DNA from: Coriobacteriaceae bacterium | Lineage (GTDB): Bacteria > Actinomycetota > Coriobacteriia > Coriobacteriales > Eggerthellaceae | Length of the DNA stretch: 16,576 nt | Assembly (NCBI GenBank): GCA_004555335.1 | Contig: SFII01000018.1 | Location: forward strand, 1-16,576 | Direction of reading: 5' to 3' | Shown: piece after piece, positions 5,793 to 13,439 of the stretch | How the letters are laid out: every line of letters starts with the position of its first letter | Numbering within the stretch: the first letter of the stretch is position 1 | Notes under the pieces: generated by a model | Databases searched by the model: none | What the model saw: the letters and a program-made list of their open reading frames with translations, nothing else | What the model was told of the DNA's origin: nothing | Program-made: the position numbers and the translations under genes

Positions 5793-8700
5793 GGGAGCCC
5801 ATTTCGCCTACATGTCGGCGAAGAACACCTTCTCCCCCCTGCCTATGAAGATCGCCCTCGCCGGCGTCCTGCTCATCCCCGTCATCTTCGCGGGGTTCTA
5901 CCTTTCCGCCTTCCTTGACCCCTATGCCCACCTGGAGAACATCCCCGTGGCGGTGGTCAACGAAGACAAGGGCGCCACGATAAACGGCGAGCAGCGAAAT
6001 ATCGGCGGGGACGTGGTGCAGAACCTGAAGGACTCGGAGGAGAAGCTGGGCTGGAGCTTCGTCACCGCCGAGGAAGCCGAAGAGGGCATGGAACGCGGCC
6101 TCTATTATATGAGCTGCACCATCCCCGAGGACTTCTCGCAGCAGATCGCATCTGCCGACACGAACGACCCCGAACACGCCAACATCACCATCACCTACAA
6201 CCAGTCGGAAAACATGCTGGCCAGCCAGATCGGGCAGACCGCCTGGACCCGCGCGGCCAAGCAGGTGAATGAGGCGGTTGCCGAAGAATACTTCGGCACC
6301 ATCTTCGAAACCATCGACGAAGGCGGCGAGCAGCTGCAGACCGCGGTCGATGGCGCGCTCGAACTGCAGGACGGCCTGACCACCGCCCAGGACGGATCGA
6401 ACACCATCACCGTGAACCTGAACAAGCTTGTCGCAGGATCGGCAGAACTGCAGGCGGGCATCGCACAGCTGCAAGACGGCGCGAACCAGGTGAGCGCCGG
6501 AACCCAGGAACTGGCCGATAAGGCATCGGTGCTGCCCGATGCGACCCAGCAGCTCGCCGATGGCGGCCAGGCCGCCCTTGCAGGCGCAAGCCAGCTGGAG
6601 GAAGGCGCCGCACAGCTCGATGCCGGCGCCCAGTCGGCGCAATCCGCGACCCAGCAGCTGAAAGACGGCTCGGGTGCGCTGCTTGCCGGAACGAAGACCG
6701 CAAGCGCCGGATCCGCCTCCGTCGCCGAGGGCGCGGGCCAAGTGGCATCCGGCACCGACCAGGCGCTTGCCGGGGCAAGCCTGCTGAAAATCTATACCAG
6801 CCAGTTGGAAAACGGCGCAGGCAACGCACTCGTCGCCGCGCAATCCGCCCAGGCGGGTGCCGAAAAGCTCTACGGCGGGCTCACCTCCCTGAAATCAGGC
6901 ATCACCGACGCGAAGAACGGCGCATCGGATCTGCAAAGCGGCATCGGCCAGCTTTCCGGTGCGCTGGGGGACATCTCCTCGAGCATGGGCAGCCTTGCGG
7001 GTTCCATGCAATCCGCAGGAAAGGCAATGGGTGACGGCGGAAAGGCGCTTGCAGACGGCGCCCAGGCCCTATCCACGGTATCCACCCCCCTTTCCAGCGC
7101 AAGCGCATCCCTATCCGGCGCCGAAGGCGATATGGCCAATGCGGAAAGCGACCTCGCAAATGCAAGCTCCAGCACCCAGGGTGCCGCTTCCCAGGCACAA
7201 TCGGCAGCGGATACCATCGGCGGAATCGGCGGCGATCTGGACAATGCAAGCGCCGCCCTCAGCAGAGCGCTTGCCGTCGGAGAGCTCCCCGACGAAGCCG
7301 CCGCGGAAATCCAGAACGCGCTGAACAGCATCAACACGGCTAACGGAAGCGTTAGCGGCGCTGCAGCGAGCGCGCAGGGCGCAGCGGACAGCATGAGCGG
7401 CGCAAATGGCAGCATCCAAACAGCATCGACAAGCGTAAGCTCGGCGAAGGGCCAAATCGGCTCCGCCTTGTCGGAAATGTCGTCGGCATCTTCGTCTGCA
7501 GGCAGCGCCGCCCAGTCCGCCGCAGACAACGCATCCGCCCTCCAGTCGGCAGCCGGCGAATTCTCATCTGCAAGCAGCGCCATCTCCAAGGCGGTGACCC
7601 CGGAAAGCATTGCGCAGCTCAACGGATCCATCTCGGCGCTCCAAACCGGAGCCGGTGACCTTGCAAACGGCCTGGGCCGGGCTGAAAGCGCCCTGGGTTC
7701 GGACGGCGATGCGGGCACCCTGATCGGCGGAGCCAACGCACTGCAGGCAGGATTGGGGCAACTCGCCGGTAAGGACGGCCTTGCCGCACTCGCAGGCGGC
7801 GCCAAGCAGGTGAACCTGGGTGTCGGAGCCCTGGTGGGCGACCAGACGAGCGGTCTGACCGCACTCAACGCCGGAGCCCAGAAGCTCAGCGCCGGAGCAA
7901 CCCAGCTCAACGGCGGCCTGGGCGACCTCGGCTCCGGAGCCGCGCAGCTCGACGGCGGGCTTTCCGCCCTCAACGACGGCATGGGCACCCTGCGCATCGG
8001 ATCCGCACAGATCCACGGCGGCCTGACCAGCTTGGTGGGATCCGCTTCCGAGGGAACCGGCTTGAACGCCCTCGCAGGCGGCCTAGCCAGCATGAACGAA
8101 TCCGCGGGAACGCTGATCGCAGGCGTCGACCAGCTGAACTCGGGCGCAAGCCTGCTGGCATCCTCCTTCCCCGCCGCCTCTGACGGGGCGGGGCAGATCA
8201 CCAGCGGCGCAAGCCAGCTGGCGGATGGTTCGGCAACCCTGACCAGCGGCCTCGGCAGCGCGGTCTCGGGATCGGGGCAGCTGGCAAGCGGCCTTGACGA
8301 AGCAAGCGCGCAGATGGATTACTCCCCCCAGCAGATCACCGCGAAGAAGACCATGATGAGCAAGCCCGTGCAGATGTCCGAGGACTACTACACCACGGTC
8401 AAGAACTACGGCACCGGCTTCGCGCCCTTGTTCATCGGCCTGGGCATCTGGGTCGGCGCCATCTTCAACTGCTTCCTGTTCCGCAGCCTGAACACCCGAC
8501 TGTGCCTTTCCGGCGTGAACCCCATCATCGTCGCTGCCGCCGGCTTCATCCCCATGGCGGCCTTCTCGATGCTGTCCACCACCGTGGCGCTGGCCTTCGT
8601 CCAATTCGCCCTGAAGGCCCAGATCGGCAATGTGGCGGGCTATTACGCAATGGGCATCCTGGCGTCGCTGTGCTTCACCGCCATCATCCAGTTCCTGGTT

Positions 8701-9009
8701 GCGGCGGCCGGCTTCCCCGGACGCTTCATCGCAGTCGTCCTGCTGACGCTGCAGCTCACCAGCTCCTCGGGCACCTTCCCCGTCCTGGTTGAGCCCGACT
8801 TCTTCGGAGCCATCAGCCCCTTCTTCCCCATGACCTATATCGTCGAGGGCATGAGGCAGCTCATGACGGGCGTCGGCTACGGTGTCGCCCTGCAGGATGC
8901 GCTGGTCGTGGCAGGATTCGCAATCGTCTTCTTCCTGCTCACCGCACTGGTCGCAAAACGCAAGCAGATGGTGAATATCACGGATATCCATCCCCTGCTC
9001 GATCTGTAA
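5782..9009 (+). CDS. YhgE/Pip family membrane protein
   Basis: The 1075-residue protein has the YhgE/Pip layout. A cytosolic start is followed by a first membrane segment (about residues 23-45), then the family hallmark IPVAVVNEDKGA (54-65), a very long external region, and a C-terminal membrane domain (about 878-1060, five to six segments) like ABC-2-type permeases. The external region has three parts: leucine/glycine repeats of the form GA..L..G (about 190-400), a Ser/Ala/Gly-rich stretch (about 400-640), and a second GA..L..G series (about 640-860). Such repeats probably form long helical bundles or coiled coils. Relatives include the Lactococcus phage infection protein and EsaA of type VII secretion; the cargo is unknown. 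The ATG at 5782 has TGAGG close by and overlaps the ATPase gene, implying coupled translation. The protein is longer than many family members. Confidence 0.9.
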   Translation: MAFKGAHFAYMSAKNTFSPLPMKIALAGVLLIPVIFAGFYLSAFLDPYAHLENIPVAVVNEDKGATINGEQRNIGGDVVQNLKDSEEKLGWSFVTAEEAEEGMERGLYYMSCTIPEDFSQQIASADTNDPEHANITITYNQSENMLASQIGQTAWTRAAKQVNEAVAEEYFGTIFETIDEGGEQLQTAVDGALELQDGLTTAQDGSNTITVNLNKLVAGSAELQAGIAQLQDGANQVSAGTQELADKASVLPDATQQLADGGQAALAGASQLEEGAAQLDAGAQSAQSATQQLKDGSGALLAGTKTASAGSASVAEGAGQVASGTDQALAGASLLKIYTSQLENGAGNALVAAQSAQAGAEKLYGGLTSLKSGITDAKNGASDLQSGIGQLSGALGDISSSMGSLAGSMQSAGKAMGDGGKALADGAQALSTVSTPLSSASASLSGAEGDMANAESDLANASSSTQGAASQAQSAADTIGGIGGDLDNASAALSRALAVGELPDEAAAEIQNALNSINTANGSVSGAAASAQGAADSMSGANGSIQTASTSVSSAKGQIGSALSEMSSASSSAGSAAQSAADNASALQSAAGEFSSASSAISKAVTPESIAQLNGSISALQTGAGDLANGLGRAESALGSDGDAGTLIGGANALQAGLGQLAGKDGLAALAGGAKQVNLGVGALVGDQTSGLTALNAGAQKLSAGATQLNGGLGDLGSGAAQLDGGLSALNDGMGTLRIGSAQIHGGLTSLVGSASEGTGLNALAGGLASMNESAGTLIAGVDQLNSGASLLASSFPAASDGAGQITSGASQLADGSATLTSGLGSAVSGSGQLASGLDEASAQMDYSPQQITAKKTMMSKPVQMSEDYYTTVKNYGTGFAPLFIGLGIWVGAIFNCFLFRSLNTRLCLSGVNPIIVAAAGFIPMAAFSMLSTTVALAFVQFALKAQIGNVAGYYAMGILASLCFTAIIQFLVAAAGFPGRFIAVVLLTLQLTSSSGTFPVLVEPDFFGAISPFFPMTYIVEGMRQLMTGVGYGVALQDALVVAGFAIVFFLLTALVAKRKQMVNITDIHPLLDL

Positions 9010-9143
9010 GGCATCATCTTCGTTAAAAGGCTCCGCGACTTCGAATCGCGGCCGCCGGCTTGGGGTAGCATCGTACCCGAGGCATCGCGGCACGATTCGG
9101 TCCGGGGCCTTTCCCATAAGCCCAGAAAGGAATGCATCCCGAA
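9010..9143 (+). other. Gap between YhgE and TetR with two small hairpins
   Basis: CCGCGA (9033-9038) pairs with TCGCGG (9046-9051), and GGGTA (9063-9067) pairs with TACCC (9074-9078). Neither is followed by a T-run, so read-through into the TetR gene is expected, perhaps reduced. No convincing separate promoter and no copy of the 5061-5096 operator is visible. Confidence 0.35.
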
Positions 9144-9743
9144 ATGGAAAAGAAAACGAGGGCGAAATCCGAAGCGACACGCAAGACGCTCGTCAATGCG
9201 GCGCTGACCGTTATCGGCCGTCAGGGCTACGCAGGCGCCACCATCGAGAAGATCGCCGAGGAGGCAGGCGTCTCGAAGGGCGTCGTCTACTACTACTTCA
9301 AAACGAAGGCCGACATCGCCACCAATGTGCTCATCGACTCCTTCGAGAAGATCGTCGGGGAATTCGAGGCCATCATGGACCGCGGGCTGCATCCCCACGA
9401 AACCATGACGCAGTTCGTCGGCACCTTCGCGCGCATGATCTTCCAGAACCAAGAGGCGTCCAGGTTCATCCTGAGCGAGCTCTGGCGCGACGACCGCATC
9501 TGGAGCGAGGAAATGCGCCAAACCGAAGAACGGCTCATCTCCATGCTGGAAAGCCTGGTCGAAAGCTCCATCGCGTGCGGTATCGTGCGCCCCGAAATAG
9601 ATGCGCGCTTCGTTTCCATCGCCACCATCGGCACCGTGCTCACAAGCGCGCAGTACTACCTGATGCAGGACGATTCGGAAACCGAAGGGGCCTTCGCGCA
9701 GCACTGCATCGATTTCATCCACCACGCCCTGAAGGCGGAATAG
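9144..9743 (+). CDS. TetR/AcrR family transcriptional regulator
   Basis: The 199-residue protein has the TetR layout: an N-terminal helix-turn-helix (about residues 15-58, with TIEKIAEEAGVSKGVVYYYF spanning 33-52) and an all-helical C-terminal ligand and dimer domain of normal length. TetR proteins usually repress a neighbouring exporter until a ligand binds. Its position after the ATPase and YhgE genes, and the palindrome over their promoter, suggest it represses the whole unit including itself (inference). The start is uncertain. AAAGGA (9126-9131) lies 12 bases before the ATG at 9144, which is long, but directly abuts the in-frame ATG at 9132, which is too close. The 9144 start gives the more usual MEKKTRAKSEATR beginning. 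Confidence 0.9.
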   Translation: MEKKTRAKSEATRKTLVNAALTVIGRQGYAGATIEKIAEEAGVSKGVVYYYFKTKADIATNVLIDSFEKIVGEFEAIMDRGLHPHETMTQFVGTFARMIFQNQEASRFILSELWRDDRIWSEEMRQTEERLISMLESLVESSIACGIVRPEIDARFVSIATIGTVLTSAQYYLMQDDSETEGAFAQHCIDFIHHALKAE

Positions 9744-9819
9744 CGACGCGCATCCGCCCGGATCTTTCGTTCGACGGGTCGGCGCAAAGGCGCAGCGGAT
9801 CCGCAACGGGCATATGACG

Positions 9820-9853
9820 AGCAGGATGGCCGGGAAATCCCGGCCATCCTGCT
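9820..9853 (+). terminator. Strong intrinsic terminator after TetR
   Basis: Perfect 14-bp arms GCAGGATGGCCGGG (9821-9834) and CCCGGCCATCCTGC (9839-9852) flank an AAAT loop and are followed by TTTTCCTTTTTC; one more A-T pair closes the base. It ends the ABC-YhgE-TetR unit and may also act against transcription from the convergent CmpB-type gene. Confidence 0.9.
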
Positions 9854-9861
9854 TTTCCTTT

Positions 9862-9911
9862 TTCTTCGGTTTTCCCGGCGCAAGGCTTCTTCGGTTTTCC
9901 CGACGCAAGGC
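9862..9911. repeat. Tandem duplication of a 25-base unit
   Basis: Two adjacent 25-base copies (9862-9886 and 9887-9911), each beginning TTCTTCGGTTTTCCC and ending GCAAGGC, differ at one base (9878 versus 9903). They lie between the terminator and the stop codon of the CmpB-type gene. A small hairpin, CTTCGG (9889-9894) with CCGAAG (9912-9917), uses the second copy. Confidence 0.8.
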
Positions 9912-9924
9912 CGAAGGAAAGCAT

Positions 9925-11397
9925 CTAGCCCACGCGGGTCGCTTCGTCGGGGTCGATCGACATGGTCTGGAAGCGGTTTTCCATAAACTCATCGTCATAG
10001 TGCTCATCGCAGAACCCCTCGATCGCCGCGGTTACGGGAGCATCGCCCATATCCGCCTGGCGCTCGAACCAGCGGTCGAGCGACGCCAGGGTCAAACCGC
10101 AGTCAACCAGCATGAGGGCCGTAGCCACCATGGTAAGCGAGTAGCGCCAGTTCCAGGGAATCCGGTTGATCAGGGCAAGCAGCTTGGGGAGGATCCAACG
10201 CAACCACATGATTCCCAGGCAGCCCCACATGCAGAAGAATTTGAAGTTGGTACGGCCATCGATGTTCAGGAAGGTACCCGTGTAATCCCAGGCGGTGATG
10301 CCGAAGGACGTTTCCATCCACCAGCTGACCAGGTATTCGAAGGCAGCGCCGATGAATGCCGCCGCCAAGAACACCACCACGGGATTGCTCTTATGGAAGC
10401 GGTTCAGCGCGATGGTGATCATCACGCCGCCCACTCCGTAGATGGGCGAGAAGGGCCCGTACAGCAGGCCGGCGCGGTCTTCGTACACGCCCGGATCGAT
10501 GATGATCATGTGGTAGACGGTCTCTATGATCAGCCCGAGGAAGCAGCACACCACGAATATCCAGAATAGATTGAAGAAGTCCAGCTCGATGTAGCCCTTG
10601 CCCGTCTTATCCAGGCCGAGCACGCCCGCTTCCTGATCCTGCTTGTCCTCGAGCTGCTCCGCCTTGCGCTTGGCCAGGCGCTCGCGCCTCAAGGTCGGGT
10701 CGGAATACACCGAAAGCAGGCCCAGGAAGATCACGTAGCCAACCGAAATGAAGGTGGATGCCGAAAAACCGTAGAGCATGAATGAAAAGACCAGCGAAAC
10801 CGCTTCGATCAGCATCAGGACATTCGCGAATCGCGCCGCCTTATTCCTGTTGTTCTTAAGCAGGCGGATACCCAGGGAAACGGACACCACCGCGGAAACC
10901 ACAACCAGCACGAACAGGATCGCGCTGAACACCATCCCCAGAATGGTCTGGCCATCCAGGACCTCCCCGAAGACCGATCCGTAGCCTTCATAGACCATGA
11001 ACGCGACGGCCCCCATGAAAAGCAGGTACTCGAGGCAGTGGAGCACGCCTCCCGCAACCAGAAGGCCGCCGAAGATCCTCATCACCTTCGGAAAGCGCTT
11101 ATTCTGGAGGGCGTCTTCCGCAAAGGAATCCTCCAGGCGCCTGACCGCAGCGGAAGCATCATCGATGCCGCCCTTGACCTCGTCCCTCAACTCTCCCAGG
11201 TCGTCTTTGATGTCATCGAGATCGTCCTTCACGCCGTCGACGATATCGCCGATGTTCTCGGAAACCCCGTCCAAGGCATCGGAAACGTCCCCGATCAGGG
11301 TCTTCCCCTTGGGTTTGGAAAACCCTTCCTGGGAAGGGCGCCCCTCATTCGATCCTGCACGCTCCGAGAGCGCTTTTTCGGGCTTCCTGCCGCTCAT
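9925..11397 (-). CDS. Membrane protein with acidic coiled-coil N-terminus and CmpB-type (putative ABC-transporter type IV) domain
   Basis: The 490-residue protein starts with about 32 polar residues and a strongly acidic, heptad-like helix (about 33-95, with repeats such as IVDGVKDDLDDIKDDL). Four membrane segments follow (about 105-135, 150-178, 190-208, 214-232), then a charged loop (about 235-268), then a C-terminal block with about five more segments. That block carries the pattern I know from PF06541, CmpB: LLYGPFSPIYG (311-321), FEYLVSWWME (353-362), AWDYTG (369-374), FLNIDGR (376-382) and MWGCLGI (390-396). The function of this family is not established despite its name, and no ATPase partner is adjacent. 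The ATG at 11397 is preceded by AAGGAGG 4 bases away; the frame stays open upstream but lacks such support. A TATGCT (11450-11445) is a weak candidate -10. Confidence 0.82.
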   Translation of the reverse strand: MSGRKPEKALSERAGSNEGRPSQEGFSKPKGKTLIGDVSDALDGVSENIGDIVDGVKDDLDDIKDDLGELRDEVKGGIDDASAAVRRLEDSFAEDALQNKRFPKVMRIFGGLLVAGGVLHCLEYLLFMGAVAFMVYEGYGSVFGEVLDGQTILGMVFSAILFVLVVVSAVVSVSLGIRLLKNNRNKAARFANVLMLIEAVSLVFSFMLYGFSASTFISVGYVIFLGLLSVYSDPTLRRERLAKRKAEQLEDKQDQEAGVLGLDKTGKGYIELDFFNLFWIFVVCCFLGLIIETVYHMIIIDPGVYEDRAGLLYGPFSPIYGVGGVMITIALNRFHKSNPVVVFLAAAFIGAAFEYLVSWWMETSFGITAWDYTGTFLNIDGRTNFKFFCMWGCLGIMWLRWILPKLLALINRIPWNWRYSLTMVATALMLVDCGLTLASLDRWFERQADMGDAPVTAAIEGFCDEHYDDEFMENRFQTMSIDPDEATRVG

Positions 11398-11570
11398 TCC
11401 GCCTCCTTCTCGGTCCGGGATCCCAAAATGAACCCAACCGCCACAGCATAGCAAAAAACGATTCGTCGTTCTGAAAGCGTCACGCAGCCTTTTCCCCCAT
11501 ACGCCACCCGCAAGGCAGGCACCAACCCGCAAGAACGGACGCCCTTCAATAGAGCCGTCCTATGCAGTAA

Positions 11571-11720
11571 ATTGAACTTATGCATGCTCGGTGAAGAATT
11601 GAACTCTAGTTCAATTTGCTTCCTGCAGTGCTAGAATCGGCCTTGCTTGTAATTGAACTTTTCTTCAGCTTCGTGTTGCAATATTGAACCCCAGATGCTG
11701 GAGCAAATACAAATTGAACT
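11571..11720 (+). repeat. Array of five ATTGAAC(T/C) sites, candidate XRE operators
   Basis: Same-strand copies begin at 11571, 11598, 11652, 11683 (ending C) and 11713; start-to-start distances are 27, 54, 31 and 30 bases. The copy at 11598 is extended by the reverse copy AGTTCAAT (11608-11615), making the perfect inverted repeat ATTGAACTCTAGTTCAAT over the predicted -35. Sites lie on both sides of the promoter, up to 12 bases before the start codon. The likely binder is the helix-turn-helix domain encoded immediately downstream (inference). Confidence 0.75.
11609..11637 (+). promoter_or_regulatory. Promoter of the XRE-AlaA fusion gene
   Basis: GTTCAA (11609-11614) and TAGAAT (11632-11637) are 17 bases apart, and TGC directly before the -10 gives an extended -10. 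The -35 lies within the palindromic ATTGAACT site, so a bound protein would block polymerase. Start near 11644 would leave about 90 bases of leader containing three more sites. Confidence 0.6.
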
Positions 11721-11732
11721 ATTGGAGCGCCC

Positions 11733-13358
11733 ATGGAGCATCAGATCTTTGCAAACAGGCTGCGCGAGGCCATGGAGAAAGCCCAGATGAAGCAGGTCGA
11801 CTTAATCCGCATCGCGCAAGCGGAGGGAAGGAAGCTGGGAAAGAGCCAGATCAGCCAATACCTGAGCGGCAAGAGCATCCCCCGGCCCGACACCCTCTCC
11901 TTCCTCGCCCGTACCCTCTTCGTTTCGGAAGGCTGGCTTTCCCCCGGATCGCAAGCCGGAACGGAACCTTCCGCCACGCAAGACGCGCCGACCGCACGCG
12001 AAGAAGGCTCGGCAGCCGCGCAAGACGCGCCGGCGAGCGAAGCCCTTCCACGCAACGCGCAAGGCGATCCCCTGCCTGAACGGCAACCCAATCCATCCGA
12101 ACCCGCTGCCACCCCCGAGACCCGTCCCCCGAAAGGAACCGCCATGCGTGAATTGCGTAAATCCTCCAAGCTCGATAACGTCCTCTACGACGTCCGCGGC
12201 CCCGTCGTCGACGAGGCAAACCGCATGGAGCAGATGGGAACCCACGTTCTCAAGCTCAATATCGGCAACCCTGCCCCCTTCGGCTTCCGCGCCGTCGACG
12301 AGATGGTCCTGGACATGAGCCGCCAGCTTGCCGACTGCGAAGGCTATTCCGACAGCCACGGCCTGTTCAGCGCGCGCAAGGCGATCATGCAGTACTCGCA
12401 GATCAAGGGACTGCCCAACGTCTCCATGGAAGGCATCTACACCGGCAACGGCGTCAGCGAGCTGATCAACATGTGCATGCAGGCGCTCTGCGACAACGGC
12501 GACGAAGTGCTCATCCCCTCGCCCGACTACCCCCTGTGGACCGCATGCGTCACCTTGGCGGGCGGCACCCCCGTGCACTACACCTGCGACGAGCAGGCGG
12601 ATTGGTATCCCGACATCGACGATATCCGCTCGAAGGTAACCCCGCGCACCAAGGCGATCGTCATCATCAACCCCAACAACCCCACCGGTGCGCTCTATCC
12701 GAAGGAAGTACTGCAGGAAATCGTCGAGGTCGCCCGCGAGCACGGCCTCATGATCTTCTCCGACGAAATCTACGATCGCCTGGTCATGGACGGCCTGGAG
12801 CACGTCAGCATCGCATCGCTGTGCCCCGACCTGTTCTGCATCACCTTCAGCGGGCTTTCCAAGTCCCACATGATCGCAGGTTGGCGCATCGGCTGGATGG
12901 TCCTTTCCGGCAACAAGCGCATCGCGAAAAGCTACATCGAGGGCTTGGACATGCTCTCCAACATGCGCCTGTGCTCGAACGTGCCCGCGCAATCCGTCGT
13001 CCAGACCGCACTCTGGGGCAATCAGAGCGTCAAGGACTACGTCGTCCCCGGCGGACGCGTCTTCGAGCAGCGCAACTATGTCTACGATGCCCTGAACAGC
13101 ATCGACGGCATCAGCGTAGTCAAGCCGAAGGCGGCATTCTACTGCTTCCCCAAGATCGATACCAAGAAGTTCAACATCACCGACGACGTGCAGTTCGCAC
13201 TCGACTTGCTGCGAGAAAAGAAACTGCTCATCGTGCAGGGAACGGGCTTCAACTGGAAGGAACCCGACCACTTCCGCGTAGTATTCCTGCCCCGCATCGA
13301 GGTGCTTTCCGAAGCGATGGAGAAGCTCGAGGACTTTTTGCGGTATTATCACCAGTAG
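11733..13358 (+). CDS. alaA: XRE-type DNA-binding domain fused to AlaA-like alanine aminotransferase
   Basis: The 541-residue product has three parts. Residues 1-70 are an XRE/Cro-type helix-turn-helix (FANRLREAMEKAQMKQVDLI, then GKSQISQYLSGKSIPRPDTL). Residues about 71-137 are a Pro/Ala/Glu-rich linker containing QDAP twice. Residues 138-541 align end to end with E. coli AlaA as I remember it: SSKLDNVLYDVRGPV, LKLNIGNPAPFGF, TGNGVSELI, PDYPLW, INPNNPTG (312-319), SDEIYD (343-348), the PLP lysine K377 in SGLSKS (K240 counted from residue 138, as in AlaA), and the carboxylate-binding arginine R515 in HFRVVFLPR. The enzyme part should convert pyruvate and glutamate to alanine and 2-oxoglutarate. 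No catalytic residue is missing. The ATG at 11733 has GGAG 5 bases upstream. The fusion resembles MocR regulators in principle, and the operator array upstream suggests self-control. Confidence 0.93.
   Translation: MEHQIFANRLREAMEKAQMKQVDLIRIAQAEGRKLGKSQISQYLSGKSIPRPDTLSFLARTLFVSEGWLSPGSQAGTEPSATQDAPTAREEGSAAAQDAPASEALPRNAQGDPLPERQPNPSEPAATPETRPPKGTAMRELRKSSKLDNVLYDVRGPVVDEANRMEQMGTHVLKLNIGNPAPFGFRAVDEMVLDMSRQLADCEGYSDSHGLFSARKAIMQYSQIKGLPNVSMEGIYTGNGVSELINMCMQALCDNGDEVLIPSPDYPLWTACVTLAGGTPVHYTCDEQADWYPDIDDIRSKVTPRTKAIVIINPNNPTGALYPKEVLQEIVEVAREHGLMIFSDEIYDRLVMDGLEHVSIASLCPDLFCITFSGLSKSHMIAGWRIGWMVLSGNKRIAKSYIEGLDMLSNMRLCSNVPAQSVVQTALWGNQSVKDYVVPGGRVFEQRNYVYDALNSIDGISVVKPKAAFYCFPKIDTKKFNITDDVQFALDLLREKKLLIVQGTGFNWKEPDHFRVVFLPRIEVLSEAMEKLEDFLRYYHQ
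12131..12146 (+). promoter_or_regulatory. Internal ribosome binding site and ATG at the start of the aminotransferase part
   Basis: GAAAGGA (12131-12137), a 6-base spacer and an in-frame ATG at 12144 lie exactly where a stand-alone AlaA would begin (MRELRKSSKLDNV). Initiation here would yield a 404-residue enzyme without the DNA-binding head; E. coli AlaA is 405 residues. Whether it is used cannot be told from sequence. It may also be the relic of the separate gene before fusion. Confidence 0.55.
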
Positions 13359-13439
13359 CGCCCGCCGCACGGCCGGGTGCCCGCCGCCCCAGAAGGGCCG
13401 CATCGCAATGCAAGCGGAAGCGAAAGACGCACTACGGTC

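Larger units (their letters stand above)
11398..11732. other. Divergent intergenic region with an operator array
   Basis: This 335-base stretch separates the CmpB-type gene from the XRE-aminotransferase gene. Its right half (11571-11720) is AT-rich and dominated by ATTGAAC(T/C) repeats. The left half shows only a partial match (CCTTCAAT at 11543-11550) and no gene. Confidence 0.6.

Noticed and set aside
6350..8350. Repetitive DNA in the YhgE gene considered as a CRISPR-like or mobile repeat
   Set aside because: The repetition is at the protein level (GA..L..G) in an unbroken frame, normal for YhgE/Pip proteins.
11571..11720. ATTGAAC(T/C) repeats read as a CRISPR array or transposon ends
   Set aside because: Repeats are only 8 bases, one is palindromic and overlaps a promoter, and there are no cas or transposase genes.
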